Positions 1 through 9,314 of a DNA stretch of 30,568 nucleotides are shown piece after piece (position 1 is the stretch's first letter; every line of letters starts with the position of its first letter). The notes beneath the pieces were generated by a model, which was not told the DNA's origin, searched no databases, and saw only the letters and a list, made by a program, of their open reading frames with translations. Origin of the DNA: a virus; the IMG/VR virus record IMGVR_UViG_3300030101_003496, positions 1 to 30,568 of that record. The stretch is one strand, 5' to 3'. The translations under genes were made by a program, and so were the position numbers.

Positions 1-2
1 GA

Positions 3-1409
3 GAAGGGTTTTATTACAATGCGCCTGGACAAAGGCGCGATGATAAAATCTTCGATGAAACAGCAGTAGTTGGTACTCAAGAGTTTGCATCGCGTTTACA
101 GTCAGGGCTTGTTCCTAACTTTGCAAGATGGGCAGATCTTCTTGCAGGTAGTGAAGTGCCTGATGATGAGCGTGATCAAATAAATAATCAGCTTGATGAA
201 ATTACTGAATATGTTTTTGAGATAATTCAAAACAGTAATTTTGGGCAAGAAGTACATGAGTGCTTTATTGATCTAGCTGTAGGTACATCTTGTTTGTTGA
301 TTGAAGAAGGTGATGCAGTAAATCCAGTGCGGTTTTCTGCAATACCACTACCAAAGATTGTATTGGAAACGGGGCCAGATGATCGAATAGATCATGTATA
401 TCGTATCCGAGAAGTGCGTCACAACAATCTCAGTATTACATTCAAGAATGCAAAATTTAGTGATCGCGTTATGCAGATGATTGAAAAGCAACCAGAAAAG
501 AAATGTGAAGTTCTAGAGGTTGTTTGTAGATTGTATGACAAACCAAATGTGGAACGATATGGTTACTATGTAGTTGACAAAACGCATGGCGAGTTAATTA
601 CACAGGAAATCTTTGAGGGTGTTGGTAGCAACCCATTTGTTTGTTTTAGATGGTCAAAAGCCTCTGGTGAGATTTATGGGAGGGGGCCACTAGTAAATGC
701 ATTGAGTGCTATTAAGACAACTAACCATACAATTAGATTGATATTAGAAAATGCAGATATGGCAGTGTCTGGTATCTATCAAATGGATGATGATGGGATA
801 GTAAATGTTGACACAATTAACCTTGTTCCTGGGACTGTTATTCCTAAAACTCCTGGCTCTGCGGGTTTAGTGCCAATACCAGCCGCAGGTAATTTTGATG
901 TTGCTGGTTTGGTTTTGAATGACATGCGTTTGAATATTAAACGCGCTTTGTATAATGATATGCTTGGTGATCCTAATAGAACACCTGCAACTGCAACTGA
1001 AATAGCAGAACGTATGGCAGATTTATCTAGAAGGATTGGTTCTGCTTTTGGACGCTTGCAAGCAGAAATGGTGCAACCAGTATTGCAAAGAGTTGTATAC
1101 ATTTTGCGTAAACAAGGACGTATTGAAATACCCACAGTAAATGGTAGGGAAGTTAAAATTAGAAGTTCTTCACCTCTTGCACAGGCACAGGCAAATCAGG
1201 ATATAGTGTCTCTGGATAGATTCTTGGAGGTAGTTGGAGGTCGCTTTGGGCCGCAAATGGTAAATATGCTAGTTGATAGTGATGAAACTGCTGTCTATCT
1301 CGCCAAAAAATTTGGTGTCCCTGATAGTCTGATTAGAGATGAAGATGAAAGAGAAGCAATGAAAGAACAAATGATGATGGCAATGCAACAGCAGGGCGGT
1401 CTTGGTTAA
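3..1409 (+). CDS. Portal protein (head-tail connector), remainder
   Basis: This is the main part of the T7 gp8-like portal. The frame is open from base 3, although the first ATG in frame is only at 156-158 (the ATG inside 'cctgatgatgag' is out of frame, so the translated start there would be a GTG). The residues before 156 (GQRRDDKIFDETAVVG, then FASRLQSGLVPNFARWADLL) are typical of podovirus head-tail connectors, so the true start is at 30455 across the junction. The C-terminus is Met- and Gln-rich (MMMAMQQQGG), as often seen in portals. The stop TAA overlaps the next ATG by one base (TAATG), suggesting translational coupling. It sits downstream of TerL and upstream of scaffold and capsid, as in BPP-1-like and other podoviruses. 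Confidence 0.88.
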   Translation, partial: EGFYYNAPGQRRDDKIFDETAVVGTQEFASRLQSGLVPNFARWADLLAGSEVPDDERDQINNQLDEITEYVFEIIQNSNFGQEVHECFIDLAVGTSCLLIEEGDAVNPVRFSAIPLPKIVLETGPDDRIDHVYRIREVRHNNLSITFKNAKFSDRVMQMIEKQPEKKCEVLEVVCRLYDKPNVERYGYYVVDKTHGELITQEIFEGVGSNPFVCFRWSKASGEIYGRGPLVNALSAIKTTNHTIRLILENADMAVSGIYQMDDDGIVNVDTINLVPGTVIPKTPGSAGLVPIPAAGNFDVAGLVLNDMRLNIKRALYNDMLGDPNRTPATATEIAERMADLSRRIGSAFGRLQAEMVQPVLQRVVYILRKQGRIEIPTVNGREVKIRSSSPLAQAQANQDIVSLDRFLEVVGGRFGPQMVNMLVDSDETAVYLAKKFGVPDSLIRDEDEREAMKEQMMMAMQQQGGLG

Positions 1410-1663
1410 TGTCTCATGTAGGCATTGATGGCTTTCCTCGGTCAAAAGAGGAAGATGAACAAATATCTGAAAATGTTAAAGCACTGTTTGGAACGGATGC
1501 GGGTAAGGCTGTATTAGCATATTTTCGATCAATTACTATTGATGCAGTAACTGGCGCAAATATTTCTGATCAGGAACTTAGGCATCTTGAAGGACAACGT
1601 TATTTTGTAGGTCTAATTGAAAGACGTAAACTTCATGCAGAAAAGGTAACTAGAGATGAGTGA
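1409..1663 (+). CDS. Bbp19-like small virion-module protein
   Basis: This 84-residue protein is encoded between portal and scaffold. The pattern LFGTDAGKAVLAYFRS followed by a conserved EGQRYFVGLIERR tail resembles the small family named after Bordetella phage Bbp19, which holds this position in many podoviruses. Its function is unknown to me; the position suggests an assembly role in the head or connector. It starts on the ATG that overlaps the portal stop, and its last codons overlap the start of the scaffold gene by 8 bases, so portal, this gene and scaffold are probably translated as a coupled unit. The family assignment is from remembered sequence patterns only. Confidence 0.6.
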   Translation: MSHVGIDGFPRSKEEDEQISENVKALFGTDAGKAVLAYFRSITIDAVTGANISDQELRHLEGQRYFVGLIERRKLHAEKVTRDE

Positions 1664-2360
1664 AGCACCAGATAATGCAGAAACTGTTGAAGGAACAGTA
1701 GAAGCACCTGCCGCCGAAACAGTCGTTACAGATCGTCCCGAGTGGCTACCAGAAAAATTTAAATCAGCAGAGGATATGGCTACAGCATATTCAAGCCTTG
1801 AAAGTAAACTTGGTAAGGATCAAGAAACTTTGAAAAGTTCTTTGCTTGAGGAAATTCAAAATGAAGCCCTGGCTGATAGACCTGAAAGTGCAGGTGACTA
1901 CCAACTTAAAGAAGGCTATGAGGAGTTTGCAACTGATCCTCTTATGGATTGGTGGTCAAATTTTGCGTGGACTAATGGATTTAGTCAGGAAGAATTTGAT
2001 GAGGGTCTGGAGAAGTTTACAGCAGATGGCATTGATATGGATGCTGAAATTGAAAAGCTGGGTGACAATGGTAATGCACGTATTGAAGCGGCTGCTCTTT
2101 GGTTTCAAAAACATATTCCTGAAAAGTTTGCACCAGTATTGGAACGCATTGGTGAAAGTGCTGAAGGGGTAGAACTGGTAGAGTTTCTTATGGAAATGAC
2201 ATCACAGCAATCAATGTCAGGTGATGCAACTGCACCAACTACTCTTACAAAAGCAGAGCTTGAAGAAAAAATGCGTGACCCACGTTATTGGAATCCAACA
2301 CAACGCGATAATAATTTTGTAAAAGAAGTCACAGAAGGATTTGCAAAAATATCAAGATAG
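1656..2360 (+). CDS. Capsid scaffolding protein
   Basis: This 234-residue, strongly acidic protein has an N-terminus rich in Glu, Ala and Thr, then a segment with RPEWLPEKF and AEDMATAYSSLESKLG that recurs in scaffold proteins of T7-like and other podoviruses. The C-terminal part is helical and charged, ending in a Lys-containing tail (NNFVKEVTEGFAKISR) that could contact the capsid. Scaffolds direct procapsid assembly and leave before or during packaging. The position directly before the major capsid gene fits. An alternative + frame inside it (1846-2172) is only a shadow. Confidence 0.82.
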   Translation: MSEAPDNAETVEGTVEAPAAETVVTDRPEWLPEKFKSAEDMATAYSSLESKLGKDQETLKSSLLEEIQNEALADRPESAGDYQLKEGYEEFATDPLMDWWSNFAWTNGFSQEEFDEGLEKFTADGIDMDAEIEKLGDNGNARIEAAALWFQKHIPEKFAPVLERIGESAEGVELVEFLMEMTSQQSMSGDATAPTTLTKAELEEKMRDPRYWNPTQRDNNFVKEVTEGFAKISR

Positions 2361-2444
2361 TGTAATTATTTCATTGTGTGCGGCCCGTAGATAGCGGATG
2401 GCCCCAATGGGATAACCAGATGATGCGAAAATCGGACAACCAAG

Positions 2445-2468
2445 CCTTAAGTGAAACTTTGTTTAAGG
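2445..2468 (+). promoter_or_regulatory. Hairpin covering the capsid ribosome binding site
   Basis: CCTTAA (2445-2450) and TTAAGG (2463-2468) form a perfect 6-bp stem, extendable by G-T pairs. The 3' arm contains most of the likely Shine-Dalgarno AAGGA (2466-2470) that serves the capsid ATG at 2479. The 118-base gap between scaffold and capsid holds this hairpin and no ORF. A role in controlling capsid translation or protecting the 5' end of a processed capsid mRNA is inference. Confidence 0.4.
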
Positions 2469-2478
2469 AACTGTAAAA

Positions 2479-3294
2479 ATGGCTAATACAATAGATCAAG
2501 CCTTTATTACGCAGTTTGAAACAGAAGTGCATTTAGCTTATCAGCGTATGGGTTCGAAACTTCGCAACACTGTACGTCAAGCTTCAGGCGTTACTGGATC
2601 AACTGCACGTTTCCAGAAAATTGGTAAAGGCGTTGCTAATACCAAATCTCGGAACGGTGATGTAACAAGCATGGAGCTTGTACATACAAATGTAACTGCA
2701 ACTCTGACGGATCATTTTGCTCCCGAATACATCGACAAACTTGACGAACTCAAAACAAATATTGATGAGCGTCAAGCTGTTGCACAATCGGCGGCATATG
2801 CTCTTGGTCGAAAGACTGATGAGTTGATTGTGACTGCTATGGATGCCGGTGCTAATAGCACTCAAATCCATGACACAAGTTCGGCTCTTGAAAAAGCTGA
2901 CTTGCTTCAAACTTTTGAGACATTTGGTGGTGCAGACATACCTGAAGATGGTGGACGTTATATTGCAATGAACTCCAAAGGTTACGCAGACTTGTTTAAT
3001 ATTAATGAGTTTGCATCAAGTGACTTTGTGGGTGAGCAAAATCTTCCGTTTGCTGGCGGTATGACAATGAAAGAATTTCTTGGATTCAAGATTTTCTCAA
3101 CATCAGCAGTTTCTGCTGGTAAGTCATTTGCTTACCATACATCTGCTGTTGGTCTGGCTGTTGGATCAGATGTAGCTACAGAAGTGAACTATGTTGCACA
3201 AAAAGTAGCGCATTTGATTACTGCTCATATGTCGATGGGTGCTGTTGTTATTGATGACAATGGTGTCTATGAACTTCTAGACAATAATTCATAG
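2479..3294 (+). CDS. Major capsid protein
   Basis: This 271-residue protein directly follows the scaffold. It opens MANTIDQAFITQFETEVHLAYQ, then has the pattern with TARFQKIGKGVANTKSRNGDV and a HFAPEYIDKLDE segment seen in podovirus capsids of the BPP-1 type. The C-terminus contains a Gly/Ala- and beta-rich stretch with AHMSMGAVVIDDNGVYEL, typical of the end of the HK97-fold axial domain. It is shorter than T7 gp10 (about 345 residues), so it is a compact HK97-fold shell protein. It has a usable ribosome binding site (AAGGA, 8 bases from ATG) and is followed after 9 bases by a small gene preceded by AGGAGG. Confidence 0.85.
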   Translation: MANTIDQAFITQFETEVHLAYQRMGSKLRNTVRQASGVTGSTARFQKIGKGVANTKSRNGDVTSMELVHTNVTATLTDHFAPEYIDKLDELKTNIDERQAVAQSAAYALGRKTDELIVTAMDAGANSTQIHDTSSALEKADLLQTFETFGGADIPEDGGRYIAMNSKGYADLFNINEFASSDFVGEQNLPFAGGMTMKEFLGFKIFSTSAVSAGKSFAYHTSAVGLAVGSDVATEVNYVAQKVAHLITAHMSMGAVVIDDNGVYELLDNNS

Positions 3295-3303
3295 GAGGGC
3301 ATT

Positions 3304-3573
3304 ATGGCATATGCGGCTTCAGGACTTACCAATCTCGCATCAGCTTCAGGTGTAAACCTGTGGCATTACACAACCACTGATACTATTGCTACTGTAAATA
3401 CCGCAGGGTATTTTAATGATGCAGTAGGTATGATTGGTGCAAATGATGTGATTGTTGCTGTAACGTCAACAGGTGGAACACCTGCTGTCACACTGACTTA
3501 TGCAAACTCAGTAACAGCATCGGCTATTGACGTAGTTGATGGTCTTACTGTAACTGCAACAGACAGTGACTAA
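3304..3573 (+). CDS. Small beta-rich protein after capsid, possible head decoration protein
   Basis: This 89-residue protein is almost free of charge and rich in Thr, Ala, Val and Ser (MAYAASGLTNLASASG at the start, then repeated short beta-like strands). It has a strong ribosome binding site (AGGAGG) just after the capsid stop. Small proteins in this place in related podoviruses start with a similar MAY...NLV...LW.Y.TTD pattern. Composition and position suggest a head decoration or stabilising protein, but no catalytic or known fold signature is visible, so this is inference. It is the last gene before a strong transcription terminator. Confidence 0.6.
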   Translation: MAYAASGLTNLASASGVNLWHYTTTDTIATVNTAGYFNDAVGMIGANDVIVAVTSTGGTPAVTLTYANSVTASAIDVVDGLTVTATDSD

Positions 3574-3582
3574 TTAGGATGA

Positions 3583-3603
3583 GGGGGGAGAAATCCCCCC
3601 TTT
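3583..3603 (+). terminator. Intrinsic terminator after the capsid genes
   Basis: GGGGGGA (3583-3589), loop GAAA, TCCCCCC (3594-3600), then TTT. The stem is perfect, GC-only apart from one pair, and closed by a tetraloop of the GNRA type. The T tract is short (3 T), so termination is probably partial. It separates capsid genes from tail genes, where a drop in expression is expected. The next gene starts only 7 bases after the T tract. Confidence 0.75.
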
Positions 3604-3609
3604 GACCTT

Positions 3610-4197
3610 ATGACATCGACAGCATCAAATTCATCTATAGATATTTGTGCAAGGGCTTTGATTCTTATTGGAGCAGAGCCTATTACTTCGTTTTCAGACA
3701 ATACAACAGAAGCACTTGTAGCATCTAATATGTATGAAGATGTTGCACGATCTAGTTTGACTAACTGTCGATGGAGATTTGCAACTGACCAGGCTCAGTT
3801 AGCAAGATTAACAGATGAACCAACAGGGCGATTTGATGTTGCCCATCAGTTACCAGCTAATTTTTTGATGTTGAATGCAGTAACTGTAAACGACAATCCA
3901 ATAAACTACACAGTATATGGCGATAAGATTTTTAGTGATTCATCTGAAAATGATACCGTAATTGCAGATTTTATTTTTAGAGCAAGTGAGGTGGATTGGC
4001 CTTCTTATTTTTCTATAGCAGTTGAATATGCAATGGCTGGTATTTTTGCCAGTGCTATTGCTAGGGATTCGGGACTTACTCAACTCATGGAAATTAAAGC
4101 TACTCAGCTTATGGCAAAAGCACGAAATAATGATGCACAACAACAAACAACAAGAAAACTTATTACTTCGAGGTTTATCACTGAAAGGCAAAGTTAA
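3610..4197 (+). CDS. Tail tubular protein A (T7 gp11-like)
   Basis: This 195-residue protein has the usual gp11-type opening (SIDICARALILIGAEPITSF), the segment SSLTNCRWRFATDQAQLARL and the LPANFLMLNAV motif found in T7-like tail tube or gatekeeper proteins. It forms the ring joining the portal to the nozzle. The ATG at 3610 has no clear Shine-Dalgarno; the only purine-rich stretch upstream is the G run of the terminator hairpin about 20 bases away, so initiation may be weak or coupled. The stop overlaps the next ATG (TAATG). Confidence 0.85.
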   Translation: MTSTASNSSIDICARALILIGAEPITSFSDNTTEALVASNMYEDVARSSLTNCRWRFATDQAQLARLTDEPTGRFDVAHQLPANFLMLNAVTVNDNPINYTVYGDKIFSDSSENDTVIADFIFRASEVDWPSYFSIAVEYAMAGIFASAIARDSGLTQLMEIKATQLMAKARNNDAQQQTTRKLITSRFITERQS

Positions 4198-6422
4198 TGC
4201 CTAAAATTACTATACCTATTAACAGCTTTACATTTGGTGAATTAAGCCCATCTCTTACATCGCGCATTGATACGCAAGTGTACCAATCAGGTGCAAAAAA
4301 AGTACGTAATTTACGTGTAATTAATCAAGGTGGTGTTAAAAAACGACCTGGCACTGAACGTGTTCATGAATTTTCAAATACAGTAAATACATCCAATGCT
4401 CTTGAAATGAGAGCAGAGCCTTTTGTATTTTCAGATGACGAGCAATATATTTTTGTATTTAGTAATGAAAAACTAGATATCTTTTTTATAAATCCCACTA
4501 CCGGTGCGGTTTCACTTTCAACATCATTAACAGGGTCAACTAACTGTCCGTGGACTACAGCTAAATTACAGGCGCTGACAATGGCATCAACAGCAGATTC
4601 TACAATAATCTGCCATGAAACATTTATGCCAAAAGTAATAAAACGAACTGCACTGAATACATTTACTTCTTCTACGTTTACATTTGATAATAATGGTGTC
4701 GATGATTCACCACTACAGCCATATTATAAATTTGATGCAACTGGCATTACAATAACTCCATCAGCTGTATCTGGTAATGGGATTACTTTAACAGCAAGTT
4801 CTAGTTATTTTGTATCTGGGCATGTTGGCGCGTATTTTTTGATTGGTGAAACACCTGTAGAAATCAAAACATTTTCAAGCGCTACTTCTGTTACGGCAGA
4901 TGTAACTGGTTCAATTAAACGAACATTGCTTCCTGATTCAGTAGAAGTATTTCAAGGTGTAAGTGTTGCTCGTATTACATTAGTTAATCATGGATTATCA
5001 GTTAGCGATTCAATAACAGTAGCAAGAGTTGGCACTCTTGGAGGAATTTCTGCGGCAAATATTGAAGGATCTCGCAGTGTTTCTACTGTAATTGATCAAA
5101 ATACATTTGAGTTTACAACAGGCGCGGCGGCAACAGCATCTGCAATAGGTGGGGGAAGCGGAACAATTGCTTCGACAGCCGCAACTTCTGAATTTTTTGA
5201 ACAATCATATTCATCAGTTCGTGGGTTTCCCTCGGCTGTAGCATTTCATGAAGGACGTTTGTTTTTTGGTGGTACAACCTCACAGCCAAATCATATCTGG
5301 GGATCAAAGTCGAATTTCTTTTTTAACTTTGATGTAGGATCTGGTGCAGATAATGATAGCATTGATTTAAACTCTAACTTTGGTGAGTTTTCACATATCA
5401 GACACTTGGTATCTAATCGTGACCTACAAGTATTTTCTGTAAGTGCGGAATCATTCATACCTTCATTTCAAGACAGACCAATTACGCCTTCTAATGCAAG
5501 GTTGAAAAAACAAACACCATTTGGATCCTCGCTATTAAAACCACAGCCGTTTGATGGTGATACGTTGTATGTCCAGGTATCAGGAAAAATGCTTGGTTCA
5601 TATATTTATAGTGAGCGTGAGCAAGCATACAATACAAGCAATGTTTCTATTACCGCAGAACATTTGATGCTTGACCCAACAGATATCGCATCTATTAAGG
5701 GTGGGTTTAATGGACAAGAATCATATTGTTTCCTTGTAAACCCAGATGGAACAATATCTGTGTTTTATTCTGCAAGATCAGAAGAACGTGCAGGTTGGAT
5801 GTTGTGGAGTACAAAAGCCAATCAAAAATTCCATAGTGTAACTGTAGTAGATCGTAGAGTGTTTTGCATTTGTATGAGAGATGAAGGCGATGGAACAAAT
5901 CGCTATTATCTTGAAGAATTTTTAGAAACTATGCCTATGGATTTTGCAGACGAGTTTTCAGGATCGGCTGGTGTTTTTGATGTTAGTTCACATTTTGCAA
6001 ATGGTGCAGTGGTTAAGGTTGTTAGTGGGACAGATTTTATTGGTGAGTTTACTGTTGCTAGTGGCGATGTAGATGTATCATCTGTTAAAGAAATTACATC
6101 TGCATTTATTGGATTTGCTTTCGATGTAACCTTGGAAACAATGCCTATTGATAGACTTACAAATGCTGGTAATTTAACAGGTAAGCCACGTAAAATAGAT
6201 ATGGTCACACTTGATTTGTTAGACACATTATCAGTATCGGTGAACAGTAAAGATCTTATTATTCGTACAGTTTTAGATGACTTCTCGTTGGATAGAACAA
6301 AGTTTACTGGTAAAAAAGAATTTAGGTTGGTTGGGTTTTCAAAAGATCCAACTGTGGTGGTAAGTCAATCAGTACCATTTGATATGCAGGTTAATGGCAT
6401 GACAATAGAGGTTTCATTCTAA
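4197..6422 (+). CDS. Tail tubular protein B (T7 gp12-like nozzle)
   Basis: This 741-residue protein starts with INSFTFGELSPSLTSRID and then QGGVKKRPGTERVHEF, the hallmark opening of gp12-type tail nozzle proteins in podoviruses (F..GE.SP.L..R.D and GG...RPGT). The middle contains ITLVNHGLSVSDSITV and GFPSAVAFHEGRLFFGGT with WGSKSNFFFNF, also family features (beta-propeller blades). It forms the hexameric nozzle to which fibres bind. Both ends overlap neighbours by one base (TAATG), so it is coupled to tail tube A and the next internal protein. Four small minus-strand frames within it are shadows. Confidence 0.88.
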   Translation: MPKITIPINSFTFGELSPSLTSRIDTQVYQSGAKKVRNLRVINQGGVKKRPGTERVHEFSNTVNTSNALEMRAEPFVFSDDEQYIFVFSNEKLDIFFINPTTGAVSLSTSLTGSTNCPWTTAKLQALTMASTADSTIICHETFMPKVIKRTALNTFTSSTFTFDNNGVDDSPLQPYYKFDATGITITPSAVSGNGITLTASSSYFVSGHVGAYFLIGETPVEIKTFSSATSVTADVTGSIKRTLLPDSVEVFQGVSVARITLVNHGLSVSDSITVARVGTLGGISAANIEGSRSVSTVIDQNTFEFTTGAAATASAIGGGSGTIASTAATSEFFEQSYSSVRGFPSAVAFHEGRLFFGGTTSQPNHIWGSKSNFFFNFDVGSGADNDSIDLNSNFGEFSHIRHLVSNRDLQVFSVSAESFIPSFQDRPITPSNARLKKQTPFGSSLLKPQPFDGDTLYVQVSGKMLGSYIYSEREQAYNTSNVSITAEHLMLDPTDIASIKGGFNGQESYCFLVNPDGTISVFYSARSEERAGWMLWSTKANQKFHSVTVVDRRVFCICMRDEGDGTNRYYLEEFLETMPMDFADEFSGSAGVFDVSSHFANGAVVKVVSGTDFIGEFTVASGDVDVSSVKEITSAFIGFAFDVTLETMPIDRLTNAGNLTGKPRKIDMVTLDLLDTLSVSVNSKDLIIRTVLDDFSLDRTKFTGKKEFRLVGFSKDPTVVVSQSVPFDMQVNGMTIEVSF

Positions 6423-6988
6423 TGAGTTGGCAAATAGCGGCGGCAATCGCAGGGGTAGCAATGGGAGTAGCAGGTGCGGGGCAAACACGCGCGGCTGGTC
6501 AGGTAGCACGTACTCAAGCACGATTGCAAGCGATAGAAATAAGAAAACAGCGTTTTGGATTGCAAGAACAAGCATTGCAAACACAACAACAAAGACTGGA
6601 ACAGTTTGAAGATTTAGTAAATACAAATGCCGCATTTGCCGCATTTATGGGTAGGTCTGACAGAAGTATTCGTGCATTACAAAAACAAGAAGCAAGAAAA
6701 TATTCTACAGATGTAAGGCGTATTCAAGCACAAGCGCAGAGGGAAATAGATAAATTAAACCTGCAAGCACGTACTGAGGAGCAAAGAGGTGAATCAGCTA
6801 AACAAATAGCTAGCTACAATGCAAATGCACAATTGGTATCTACTATTGGTAGTGCGGCAATGTTGTATGGAACCTCTGGTAGTAACCCCTCAAGTACAAG
6901 TACATCAACAACTAGCTCTACTGCAGGTTTAGGTGGTAGTCCTTCATTAAATTTAACAAATCCAGGTATGGCTCCCACAAATTATTAG
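6422..6988 (+). CDS. Internal virion protein, gp14-like
   Basis: This 188-residue protein has a small N-terminal hydrophobic segment (IAAAIAGVAMGVAGAG), a long Gln/Ala/Arg-rich helical middle (about residues 25-135) and a low-complexity Ser/Thr/Gly tail rich in STSTSTTSSTAG. This layout (short glycine-rich hydrophobic start, then a long Q/A-rich helix) is typical of T7 gp14-type ejection proteins, which enter the host outer membrane at infection. It sits between the nozzle and two large internal proteins, as in T7-like cores. The assignment is by layout and position; I see no single diagnostic motif. Confidence 0.7.
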   Translation: MSWQIAAAIAGVAMGVAGAGQTRAAGQVARTQARLQAIEIRKQRFGLQEQALQTQQQRLEQFEDLVNTNAAFAAFMGRSDRSIRALQKQEARKYSTDVRRIQAQAQREIDKLNLQARTEEQRGESAKQIASYNANAQLVSTIGSAAMLYGTSGSNPSSTSTSTTSSTAGLGGSPSLNLTNPGMAPTNY

Positions 6989-6997
6989 GAATTTATA

Positions 6998-9313
6998 ATG
7001 GTTGAAATAAAAAGAACTCGGCCTGGAACATCGTTTCTCAATAAACCTGTTGGTGTTGTAAACATTAAAACGGGTGAAGAAGGTGTGCTTCAAGAAAAAG
7101 CGAAAATGTTTAGTACAGTCAGTGATATTGGATTCAAAATTGCTGACCAAATGCAACGACAAGAAGCAACTCAAGCCGCCAATAATGTGCAAATTAGAGA
7201 TGCAGAAGGCAATCTCACTTACGAAAATGTAGAAAATTTAGGAAATTTTGGTAGAAGCCAAGCAGACATAGATAGAATTGTTGCAAAGCGGTTTTTAACA
7301 GCACACCAAGTTCAAGTAAAAACTGAAATGACATTGCTTGCAAATGAAGCATTAGCCAATAATACAAAAAGTGAAATATTTAAAGTGCAGATGAATGACT
7401 ATATGAATAGTCAACTTGAAGCACTAAGAAAAGTAGACACGCCAGAAAATGTTTTGTCATTAGTTCAAGATCAAATGCATGGCTATGCTGGTGGATTTAT
7501 AACAGCACGACAGGCAGAAAATTTAAAAGCTGAAAAAAATCTAGCGGCTAGAAACTTTAAGATAGCGGGTCAAAACGGGTTAGGTGATTTATTAAGTTTG
7601 CCGCCAGAGCTAGCCGAAAGAGCATATAGAGTTTTAACTCAAAATTTTGCAGAAGAAGCGCCTGAACACGGGTTATCTGATTCTGAGGTTTTGGCATTCC
7701 AAAACAATGCACAAGATAATTTAACAATGAATTATTTTAATCAGGCAGTGCGTAACAACAATATTACAACGCATGATTTGAGATTGTTGCAAGCAAAGCA
7801 ATATGATCATCCACGTTTAAAGCCATTTTCCAAACTTATTAATATTTTGAAAAATACTGATCAAACTCGTCTTGATGAATTTGAGACACAGCTTTCTCAG
7901 TTTCGAGAAAATTTTAAAGCATTGCAAAAAGAAACTGCTGGAATGGAATCTGTTTTGGCAGAGATTAGTACTGGAATTAATCCTTCCCCTACAAGCACAC
8001 AGTCAAGTAATTACGAAAAATTTCTCAATAGTGAATTTGGTCGCTTACCTACTCCGCGCGGTGCATTGTATCAAAATGACGAATCATTAGGGACTGAAGC
8101 TAATTTTCTTGGTGTATCAGAAAGCACAATGGAGGCTTTAGAGGATTTTGCAGATGGCATACTTTTGCCTGAAGATGCATTTCAAGCAATGAGAATAATG
8201 TCTGCGTTTGAAGAAGCATCACTTAAACGCGGCTATACATTGCAATCAAAGTTGGGACAATCGAGTAAAGGATCAAAAATTATTGCTCGGTATCAACAGT
8301 TAAAAGGTTTGGCACAACGAGGCCCTACTGACTTTCAGAACGCTTATATGCTTACTCAGGGTGGTGCATTGCCTATAGATCAGCAAGCAAAAAATATGGC
8401 AGAAAATTTATTTGGATCATTAAGTGATGCAACAGAATTTGGATATGCACAAGACAAAACACCTGAAAAAAACATACAGGATATGATTACTAACTATGTA
8501 AATAAAATAGCTAGAGATGCTCCAGCAGGTGTACAGCAAAGCATTAGAGGATTAGTAAAATATGCCGCTATTATTCCTAATCAGAAAATGGATGCATTAG
8601 TAGAAGATCATCTCACACGATACTTTCCTCCATCAATGTTTATGGAACAATCACGTGATGGTGATTATTCAAAGTATGGTATGCCGCCAGAGTATTATGT
8701 TGGGTATAATCCAGAAGCATTAGAAGATTTGCAAACAGCAATTGAAAAGCAAATTTCACAGTTTGATTTAGGATTTGAGGATGTAGCACTTAGGCTTATT
8801 ACTGGAAGTGATGCAGGTGCTTCATATGTTATTTATCAAAAAGGTGGCACTGACCAGGCACTTACAGATGCTAATGGCATACCTTTGACCATTGATACTC
8901 GCCAGCATTTGAAAGCAGTAGATGTAAGAACCCGATTTAGCGAAAGAGAAATTATGTCTATTCGTGAGGTCGCTACTCAAGAGATATTCCATCCATTGCT
9001 AATCCATCATGCAAAAACAGATTTTTCATCAAGAACAACAAATGAACTGTATACAATCCGTAGAAAGATTCGTGGTGTTGGATATATGAAATCGGATCAA
9101 GAATCAGCACTCAAACAAGAACGTTTGCTTGCAATTGACAAAGAAATTGCATCACGTAGATCTGGTGGATTTATTCGTGGGTTGCCTGTGGATATTGTGT
9201 CTGGTAAGCGAGAGTTTGAAATAAAGGAGCCAGCAGGTATTGAGGGTGCAAGAGGTTCAGAAGCATTTAAAAGAGGAACTGCTGTAAACCCAAAACGAAA
9301 ATCTGATAAATAA
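6998..9313 (+). CDS. Internal virion protein, gp15-like
   Basis: This 771-residue hydrophilic, mostly helical protein lacks membrane segments. It starts 9 bases after the previous stop with an AGGA Shine-Dalgarno. Length (T7 gp15 is about 747 residues), position between a gp14-like and a gp16-like protein, and charged helical composition support a core/ejection protein of the gp15 type. No enzyme motif is visible. The C-terminus ends in a basic tail (GTAVNPKRKSDK). The first residues (VEIKRTRPGTSFLNKPVGVV) and the first residues of the next gene share a similar RP...P.G style opening, perhaps a common core-docking signal; this is only a visual impression. Confidence 0.68.
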   Translation: MVEIKRTRPGTSFLNKPVGVVNIKTGEEGVLQEKAKMFSTVSDIGFKIADQMQRQEATQAANNVQIRDAEGNLTYENVENLGNFGRSQADIDRIVAKRFLTAHQVQVKTEMTLLANEALANNTKSEIFKVQMNDYMNSQLEALRKVDTPENVLSLVQDQMHGYAGGFITARQAENLKAEKNLAARNFKIAGQNGLGDLLSLPPELAERAYRVLTQNFAEEAPEHGLSDSEVLAFQNNAQDNLTMNYFNQAVRNNNITTHDLRLLQAKQYDHPRLKPFSKLINILKNTDQTRLDEFETQLSQFRENFKALQKETAGMESVLAEISTGINPSPTSTQSSNYEKFLNSEFGRLPTPRGALYQNDESLGTEANFLGVSESTMEALEDFADGILLPEDAFQAMRIMSAFEEASLKRGYTLQSKLGQSSKGSKIIARYQQLKGLAQRGPTDFQNAYMLTQGGALPIDQQAKNMAENLFGSLSDATEFGYAQDKTPEKNIQDMITNYVNKIARDAPAGVQQSIRGLVKYAAIIPNQKMDALVEDHLTRYFPPSMFMEQSRDGDYSKYGMPPEYYVGYNPEALEDLQTAIEKQISQFDLGFEDVALRLITGSDAGASYVIYQKGGTDQALTDANGIPLTIDTRQHLKAVDVRTRFSEREIMSIREVATQEIFHPLLIHHAKTDFSSRTTNELYTIRRKIRGVGYMKSDQESALKQERLLAIDKEIASRRSGGFIRGLPVDIVSGKREFEIKEPAGIEGARGSEAFKRGTAVNPKRKSDK

Positions 9314-9314
9314 C

